NCBI GenBank assembly: GCA_905479965.1
Contig: CAJQOR010000498.1
Coordinates: 1 to 13,673 of the forward strand
From: an uncultured Rhizobiaceae group bacterium
GTDB lineage: Bacteria; Pseudomonadota; Alphaproteobacteria; Rhizobiales; Rhizobiaceae
Direction: 5' to 3'
DNA: 13,673 nucleotides
Below the pieces are notes generated by a model. That model was given only the letters and a program-made list of their open reading frames with translations. It had not been told where the DNA came from and did no database searches. This document shows, piece by piece, positions 9,065-13,673 of this stretch (position 1 is the first letter of the stretch; the number at the start of each line of letters is the position of its first letter). The translations under genes were made by a program, and so were the position numbers.

Positions 9065-9192
9065 AAATGAAAATACTCCATGCATCACAAATTGGAGAGG
9101 TATGGGGTTTTATCGCAATTTGTAGAAAATGTCTTGCAGGGTTGTATCCAACGCCCTTGCGCGAAGAAGTTTATTGCAAACAATAGGCAATA

Positions 9193-9222
9193 AAAAACCC
9201 GCCAATTAAGTGGCGGGTTTTT
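9193..9222. terminator. Intrinsic terminator after the unknown exported protein gene
   Basis: AAAAACCCGCCA (9193-9204) and TGGCGGGTTTTT (9211-9222) form a perfect 12-bp stem with a 6-base loop. On the minus strand it ends in a TTTTTTATT run 17 bases after the stop of the gene at 9239-10420, making a classic terminator. On the plus strand the stem is followed by TTTTTGCTTT, so it could work in both directions. It separates this gene from the duplicated metallopeptidase gene. Confidence 0.9.
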
Positions 9223-9238
9223 GCTTTAGAGTTAAGAT

Positions 9239-10420
9239 TTACTGATTGGAGGTTACTTGCACATTGAGCAATTCTGCCAAACTGCGCGGGTCACCCATCG
9301 CAGAGCCAACAATTTGTCCAAATGGGACAGGTGCGTCAGGTGCGGCTTTAATCTCAATATTTTGAGGATCATCCAGATATGCTGACGCTGCTGTTGTGAT
9401 TTGTTGCTGTAAGGCAGGAATTCCAAGACGCCCAAGTGCAAATGGTAACAAACCTTTTGCCGCTTGTGCCATTTGTCCGCCAGAGATGCCTTGTTGTTTG
9501 CCTGCAAATTCCAATAACTTACCTGTCAGTGACGCATCATCAAAACGGAATGCGAGCGAGTTGAATGTGAGCTGCTGCATAAGCCCCATCGTCGCCAAAC
9601 CCATGGCTTGCTGCGCGTTTGGATCATTTTCCTTGCCGACCATATCACTTTGCAGGGTTTGCAATTCTTGTAAGAATTCCATTGTGTAGCCAGAGATATC
9701 AAGCGATGTATTAAGGCGGCCCACGTCATTTATCGTCAGCGCCATTTCTGGCATGTTGATCCGTCCGGTATCAACTTCCCACACACCGACCATTTTCATA
9801 TCGCCGGTTAAGATACTATAGCCCATGCTTTCAAGTGTTTGTCGTGCCTTACGCTCTTTCACAAGCGCTAGATCAATTGCGATACCATCAACCAAACCGG
9901 TGAAACCCATCTTGGATGTATCGCTCGCATCAATGTTGAAATCAGAACCTGAGAATTTAAATACGTCCACGTTCTCAACAGTGATGCTCATCGGACCCGT
10001 TTTAAAACGCTCGTACAAGAACATGTCCGTCACTTCGCCCATGTCTTCGCCAGCTGGAATTGTCAGGTTGGAGATTTCAATCCCACCAACTTGTATTCGT
10101 GCCCCGTCGGCCGTCGTGTCTATGTCGGAAATCGAAGCCGTTTCAGCTTTATACCCGCCGTCACCGAGTTCACTCACGCCAGTAAAGACGATATCACCAA
10201 CGGGCAAATCAGCTTGCGGCGACTTAAACACAGACGATGACAATGTCACGGTTGTCCCGTCCAAACTTGCTGACCCAACTTCCATGATGGAGCCTGATTT
10301 GGCAAATGTTTTGATGAGTTGTTGGGCAAACGCGTCTGCATCCAATGCCATTGAAGGGATGACACTCCCCAAAAGGATTGAACTTGCTAATAGTGCGCGT
10401 TTTGAAAAGTTAAATGACAT
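9239..10420 (-). CDS. Exported protein of unknown function
   Basis: I do not recognise a domain in this 393-residue protein. It has a clear Sec signal peptide (residues 1-25, 'SKRALLASSILLGSVIPSMA', cleavage before 'LDADAF'), so the mature form should be periplasmic. There are no further membrane segments and no cysteines. The N-terminal two thirds reads as repeated short strands alternating with 'DI', 'GI' and 'NLTIP'-like phrases. This suggests an elongated beta-rich fold such as those seen in lipid-binding or AsmA-like envelope proteins, which is a guess from appearance. The last third is more helical, with runs of Gln, Met and Ala. It ends in a motif 'DPRSLAELLNVQV' that I associate only loosely with hypothetical proteins of alphaproteobacteria. 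The ATG at 10420-10418 follows a GGAG. The gene is monocistronic, with a promoter candidate at 10453-10481 and a strong terminator. Confidence 0.85.
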   Translation of the reverse strand: MSFNFSKRALLASSILLGSVIPSMALDADAFAQQLIKTFAKSGSIMEVGSASLDGTTVTLSSSVFKSPQADLPVGDIVFTGVSELGDGGYKAETASISDIDTTADGARIQVGGIEISNLTIPAGEDMGEVTDMFLYERFKTGPMSITVENVDVFKFSGSDFNIDASDTSKMGFTGLVDGIAIDLALVKERKARQTLESMGYSILTGDMKMVGVWEVDTGRINMPEMALTINDVGRLNTSLDISGYTMEFLQELQTLQSDMVGKENDPNAQQAMGLATMGLMQQLTFNSLAFRFDDASLTGKLLEFAGKQQGISGGQMAQAAKGLLPFALGRLGIPALQQQITTAASAYLDDPQNIEIKAAPDAPVPFGQIVGSAMGDPRSLAELLNVQVTSNQ

Positions 10421-10452
10421 TAAATGCTCCGTGGCGATTTGAATTGCATCAC

Positions 10453-10481
10453 AATTTATGTGGGAATTGTAACATTCTCAA
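10453..10481 (-). promoter_or_regulatory. Sigma-70-like promoter of the unknown exported protein gene
   Basis: On the minus strand TTGAGA (10481-10476, five of six consensus bases) and TAAATT (10458-10453, four of six) are separated by exactly 17 bases. This places transcription start roughly 25-30 bases before the ATG at 10420. It is the best-looking promoter on the minus strand in the window. Confidence 0.5.
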
Positions 10482-10529
10482 GATACTTCGATCAATTTGG
10501 TTAAAGTAGGGCAAAGACTTTAGATAAGA

Positions 10530-10537
10530 TATCGATA
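10530..10537. promoter_or_regulatory. TATCGATA site in the LysE-family divergent region
   Basis: A fourth copy of the 8-mer lies about 28 bases upstream of the candidate -35 of the LysE-family gene. It is inside a looser dyad, TAAGAT (10525-10530) and ATCTTA (10545-10550), with 14 bases between the arms. A regulator site is possible. LysE-type exporters are often controlled by an adjacent LysR-type activator, but none is encoded here. Confidence 0.25.
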
Positions 10538-10564
10538 AAGAATAATCTTACCTAAGGAATATGC

Positions 10565-10592
10565 TTGACTTAATTAGATAAAAGAACATTAT
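10565..10592 (+). promoter_or_regulatory. Candidate promoter of the LysE-family exporter gene
   Basis: TTGACT (10565-10570, five of six consensus bases) is followed after 16 bases by CATTAT (10587-10592, four of six). Transcription would start a few bases before the TGGAGG ribosome site (10603-10608), giving a very short leader. Confidence 0.4.
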
Positions 10593-10614
10593 GTGAACAA
10601 ACTGGAGGTTTGTT

Positions 10615-11253
10615 ATGCAGGATTTACATATTTATCTACCGGGTTTCTTAATTGGCTATGGCATTTTTTTGGTTGCCATGCTCTCTCCAGGTCCAAATAT
10701 TCTCACCATTATCGGAACCTCGATGAGCGCGGGTAGGCCAGCGGGTATGGCGCTTGCGTTTGGAACCGCGATTGGCTCTTTTGGATGGGCATTGTTGTCT
10801 ATTGCCGGGCTCACTGCAATCATTGCAACGCATGCCTGGGCTTTTGTGGTAATCAAAATCATCGGTGGTTTATATCTTTTGTGGCTCGCATATAAGTCAT
10901 TTTTATCGGCGAGCAAACATCAAGATATGACGATTAAAGCCCTTGAAGGAAACGCAACACATACACGATATTTCTGGCGTGGATTTACCGTTCAGATGAC
11001 CAATCCAAAAGCCGCCATTTTTTGGGTTGCTATGATGTCGGTCGCATTTAAAGACGGTGCGCCTATATCTGTTATGCTTTTGTTCGGATTGGGTGTTTTT
11101 GTATTATCGTTTGTCCTTCACCAATTATATGCAATTGCGTTTTCAACAAATGTTATGGTCAATACCTACACAAAAGCCAGACGGCCGTTGCAGGCGATCT
11201 TGGGAACATTTTTCACATTTGCCGGGTTTAAGTTGCTTTTGTCGCGCAGTTAA
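10615..11253 (+). CDS. LysE/RhtB family amino-acid exporter
   Basis: This is an inner-membrane transporter of the LysE/RhtB family, whose members export amino acids or related small molecules using the proton gradient. The 212-residue length is normal for the family. The signature 'SPGPN' is at residues 24-28 in the first helix, and 'NPKAAIFW' at 130-137 marks the second half. About six hydrophobic helices are visible, at roughly 10-33, 43-66, 70-93, 122-144, 150-176 and 192-209, with a hydrophilic loop at 98-118. The start is supported by TGGAGG at 10603-10608. The substrate (lysine, arginine, homoserine, threonine or another) cannot be read from the sequence. It lies 108 bases before parC on the same strand, and I see no convincing terminator between them, so some read-through is possible. 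Confidence 0.93.
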   Translation: MQDLHIYLPGFLIGYGIFLVAMLSPGPNILTIIGTSMSAGRPAGMALAFGTAIGSFGWALLSIAGLTAIIATHAWAFVVIKIIGGLYLLWLAYKSFLSASKHQDMTIKALEGNATHTRYFWRGFTVQMTNPKAAIFWVAMMSVAFKDGAPISVMLLFGLGVFVLSFVLHQLYAIAFSTNVMVNTYTKARRPLQAILGTFFTFAGFKLLLSRS

Positions 11254-11270
11254 GAAAAAAACACGTAAAA

Positions 11271-11290
11271 ACCCAGTAAAACCCAGTAAA
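11271..11290 (+). repeat. Two exact tandem copies of ACCCAGTAAA
   Basis: ACCCAGTAAA is repeated head to tail just after the LysE-family stop codon, with a partial third start (ACC) at 11291-11293. It may be simple slippage. A weak pairing of ACCCA with TGGGT about 25 bases downstream is too short to call a terminator. Confidence 0.6.
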
Positions 11291-11361
11291 ACCTAAGCTT
11301 TGTTGGGTGTAACCAGCCTCAATTGCTTGCTCCGAATCAAGCCATAGGTTAGGTGAAATTT

Positions 11362-13614
11362 ATGGGAAAAGAGATTACACCGCCACAAGGCGGACCAGAT
11401 GACATTCAAAGTGTAGCTTTAAAGGCTGCGCTTGAAGAACGTTACTTAGCATATGCACTGTCAACCATCATGCACCGGGCATTACCTGATGCGCGTGATG
11501 GCATGAAACCTGTGCATCGCCGCATCGTTCATGCCATGAATGATATGGGCTTAAAATCCAATTCATCGTTTAAGAAATGCGCCAAAATTGTTGGTGAAGT
11601 GATGGGTAACTTTCACCCCCATGGTGACCAAGCAATTTACGATGCGCTCGTGCGTTTAGCGCAGGACTTTGCCGTTCGCTATCCTTTGGTCAATGGGCAA
11701 GGTAACTTTGGTAACGTTGATGGCGATAATCCCGCTGCGATGCGTTATACGGAATCTAAAATGACACCCGTCGCTGAGTTGCTGCTTGAAGGCATCAACG
11801 AAGACGCGGTTGATTTTCGCACAACTTATGATGAGGAAAACGAAGAGCCAACCGTATTGCCTGGCGCGTTTCCTAATCTGTTGGCAAATGGCTCGTCCGG
11901 TATTGCTGTGGGCATGGCAACGTCCATTCCGCCCCATAATGCAGCTGAACTATGTGATGCGGGCCTTCACTTAATTAAACACCGCAACGCGAGCATCGAA
12001 AAGCTTGTGGAATTTGTTCAAGGGCCGGACCTGCCGACAGGCGGTACGATCATTGAAGACAAAGAAACAATCATCAACGCCTATAAGACGGGCCGTGGTG
12101 GTTTCAGAGTGCGGGCGAAATGGGAGAGGGAAGAGACAGGTCGTGGTGGCTATCAGATCATCATTACCGAAATTCCATATCAAGTACAAAAATCTCGTTT
12201 GATCGAGAAAATCGCTGAACTGTTGATCGCCAAAAAACTGCCATTGCTTGATGATGTTCAAGATGAATCAGCTGAAGATATTCGCGTTGTATTAACGCCG
12301 AAAAATCGATCCGTTGACCCTGAAATTTTGATGGAATCTATGTTTAAGCTGACAGAGCTTGAAAACCGCATTTCGCTCAATATGAATGTGCTCAGTCAGG
12401 GCAAAGTGCCTAAGGTTATGTCCCTGCGCGAAGTGTTGCTCGAGTGGATTGATCACAGACGCGATGTTTTGCAACGTCGCTCGCGCCACCGTTTGGCTGC
12501 CATTGTGCGTCGTTTGGAAATATTGGGTGGTTTGCTTGTCGCATATCTTAATATCGACGAAGTGATCAAAATTATTCGCGAGGAAGATCATCCAAAAGCT
12601 GTGATGATGGAGCGGTTTAGCCTTACCGATTTGCAAGCTGAATCCATCCTCAATATGCGTTTGCGCTCATTGCGCAAATTGGAAGAGTTTGAAATTCGGA
12701 AAGAGTTTGATGCGCTTGAAGCCGAAAAAGCTGAAATCGAAGCGTTACTCGCATCCGAAGAACAGCAATGGCAGGCTATTTCATGGCAAATCCGTGAAGT
12801 GAAGAAAGCCTATGGCAAAGATACCGAACTTGGTGCCAGACGTACCGACTTCGGCAAAGTGATTGATATCGATGACAGCGCAATTTACGAAGCGATGATC
12901 GAAAAAGAACCGATCACTGTTGTGCTATCGGCAAAAGGTTGGGTCCGGGCGATGAAAGGGCATATGTCCGATTATTCCAGCCTAACGTTTAAAGACGGCG
13001 ATAAGTTAAAACTCGCATTTAGCGCTTTTACCACTGATAAAGTCTTGATCATGACCACAGGCGGCAAAGCCTATACACTTGGGGCGGATAAGTTCCCTGG
13101 CGGTCGCGGACATGGCGAACCGCTGCGCATTATGGTTGATATGGACAATGATCAGGACGTTCTCACAGCATTTGTTCATCAGCCAAAACGCAAACTCTTG
13201 CTCGCATCTAATATTGGCAATGGTTTCATCGTTAAAGAAACTGATCTTGTAGCCAATACGCGTAAGGGCAAGCAGGTGATGAACGTTAAAATGCCTGATG
13301 AAGCGCAGTTATGTGTTGAGGTGCGGGGCGATTACTTAGCTGTTGTGGGTAAAAACCGCAAAATGCTTGTATTCCCGCTGGATCAGCTGCCAGAAATGGC
13401 GCGCGGTAAGGGTGTAAGATTGCAACGCTATAAAGATGGTGGTGTGGCTGATCTTAGATGCTTCTCAATGGACGAGGGATTGACTTGGGAAGACAGTGCA
13501 GGGCGTTCCTATACGCGCATGAAAGACGAGTTGACGGAATGGCTTGGCGACAGAGCACAAGCTGGTCGCATGGTGCCAAAAGGCTTCCCAAGATCGGGTA
13601 AGTTCTCGGGTTAA
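11362..13614 (+). CDS. parC: DNA topoisomerase IV subunit A
   Basis: ParC cuts and rejoins DNA in the ParC2ParE2 enzyme that unlinks daughter chromosomes. The 750-residue length matches E. coli ParC (752). The N-terminal breakage-reunion domain holds '[15 protein letters not shown]' (41-55), the quinolone-pocket segment '[10 protein letters not shown]' (85-94) and the catalytic tyrosine Tyr129 in '[10 protein letters not shown]'. A coiled-coil region follows, and a beta-pinwheel C-terminal domain lies from about residue 500, ending in '[11 protein letters not shown]'. I start at ATG 11362 because AGGTG (11351-11355) is well spaced before it and rhizobial ParC begins Met-Gly-Lys. An in-frame GTG at 11353 would add three residues but has a poorer site. 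At the positions of E. coli Ser80 and Glu84 this protein has Gln90 and Asp94. It lacks the GyrA-type strand-wrapping motif as far as I can see, which supports ParC over GyrA. Confidence 0.96.
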   Translation: MGKEITPPQGGPDDIQSVALKAALEERYLAYALSTIMHRALPDARDGMKPVHRRIVHAMNDMGLKSNSSFKKCAKIVGEVMGNFHPHGDQAIYDALVRLAQDFAVRYPLVNGQGNFGNVDGDNPAAMRYTESKMTPVAELLLEGINEDAVDFRTTYDEENEEPTVLPGAFPNLLANGSSGIAVGMATSIPPHNAAELCDAGLHLIKHRNASIEKLVEFVQGPDLPTGGTIIEDKETIINAYKTGRGGFRVRAKWEREETGRGGYQIIITEIPYQVQKSRLIEKIAELLIAKKLPLLDDVQDESAEDIRVVLTPKNRSVDPEILMESMFKLTELENRISLNMNVLSQGKVPKVMSLREVLLEWIDHRRDVLQRRSRHRLAAIVRRLEILGGLLVAYLNIDEVIKIIREEDHPKAVMMERFSLTDLQAESILNMRLRSLRKLEEFEIRKEFDALEAEKAEIEALLASEEQQWQAISWQIREVKKAYGKDTELGARRTDFGKVIDIDDSAIYEAMIEKEPITVVLSAKGWVRAMKGHMSDYSSLTFKDGDKLKLAFSAFTTDKVLIMTTGGKAYTLGADKFPGGRGHGEPLRIMVDMDNDQDVLTAFVHQPKRKLLLASNIGNGFIVKETDLVANTRKGKQVMNVKMPDEAQLCVEVRGDYLAVVGKNRKMLVFPLDQLPEMARGKGVRLQRYKDGGVADLRCFSMDEGLTWEDSAGRSYTRMKDELTEWLGDRAQAGRMVPKGFPRSGKFSG

Positions 13615-13673
13615 AAACTCATCACGGCCACAACGGCTAGATAAACACCGGTAAGAATAAACGCAGCCACGGT
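13611..13673 (-). CDS. C-terminal end of a membrane protein, 5' part outside window
   Basis: On the minus strand, 20 codons run open from the right edge to a TAA at 13613-13611. They encode an almost wholly hydrophobic segment (ending '[10 protein letters not shown]'), as expected for the last membrane helix of an inner-membrane protein. The stop overlaps the parC stop by two bases, a tight convergent arrangement. The fragment is too short to name a family, and an open frame of this length could occur by chance. Confidence 0.45.
   Translation of the reverse strand, partial: TVAAFILTGVYLAVVAVMSF

Noticed and set aside
4010..10420. One envelope operon or defence system spanning the middle genes
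   Set aside because: Strands alternate, strong terminators separate the units, and no nuclease, helicase, toxin or sensor typical of defence islands is present.
9825..10442. 205-codon plus-strand frame
   Set aside because: It is antisense to the exported protein with the clear signal peptide, and it runs across that gene's start and ribosome site.

Overview
The window looks like chromosomal DNA from a moderately AT-rich alphaproteobacterium, most likely of the Hyphomicrobiales (Rhizobiales). Three observations suggest this. The ParC reads like rhizobial ParC, including its Met-Gly-Lys start. The chemoreceptor has the [11 protein letters not shown] form of the hairpin tip, which is common in that group. 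The dimethylarginine hydrolase has a typical alphaproteobacterial sequence. The placement comes from remembered family sequences and not from a search. No insertion sequence, phage gene, integrase, CRISPR array, rRNA or tRNA was seen. The window holds ten genes, two of them cut by its edges.

Layout. Positions 1-1487 (minus) hold the N-terminal part of a methyl-accepting chemotaxis protein. Divergent from it are a dimethylarginine dimethylaminohydrolase (1747-2535), a secreted metallo-beta-lactamase-fold hydrolase (2638-3687) and a 72-residue membrane protein (3776-3994). These three run on the plus strand. An exported von Willebrand A protein (4010-5122, minus) is divergent from creD (5419-6831, plus). 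CreD converges through a strong hairpin on a large exported protein made of two copies of a peptidoglycan-binding plus metallopeptidase unit (6874-8991, minus). Upstream of that lies an unrecognised exported protein (9239-10420, minus) with its own terminator. A LysE/RhtB-family exporter (10615-11253) and parC (11362-13614) follow on the plus strand. The last 63 bases read as the end of a membrane protein on the minus strand, whose stop codon overlaps the parC stop.

How the genes may work together. Five products are predicted to be exported: the MBL hydrolase, the VWA protein, the duplicated metallopeptidase and the unknown protein, plus CreD as an envelope membrane protein. The middle of the window (4010-10420) therefore looks like an envelope-related neighbourhood, but strand changes and separate terminators argue against a single operon. 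The DDAH and the LysE exporter both belong to families that handle amino acids, but nothing in the sequence ties them together.

The most distinctive signals are regulatory and architectural. Two perfect palindromes (14 and 16 bp) sharing the core TATCGATA lie directly in front of the MBL gene, and the same 8-mer appears upstream of creD and of the LysE gene. A 10-bp inverted repeat brackets the VWA/creD divergent promoter region. The duplicated metallopeptidase has an intact HExxH site in its first copy and a broken one (HEYLK) in its second, while all four cysteines are kept in both copies.
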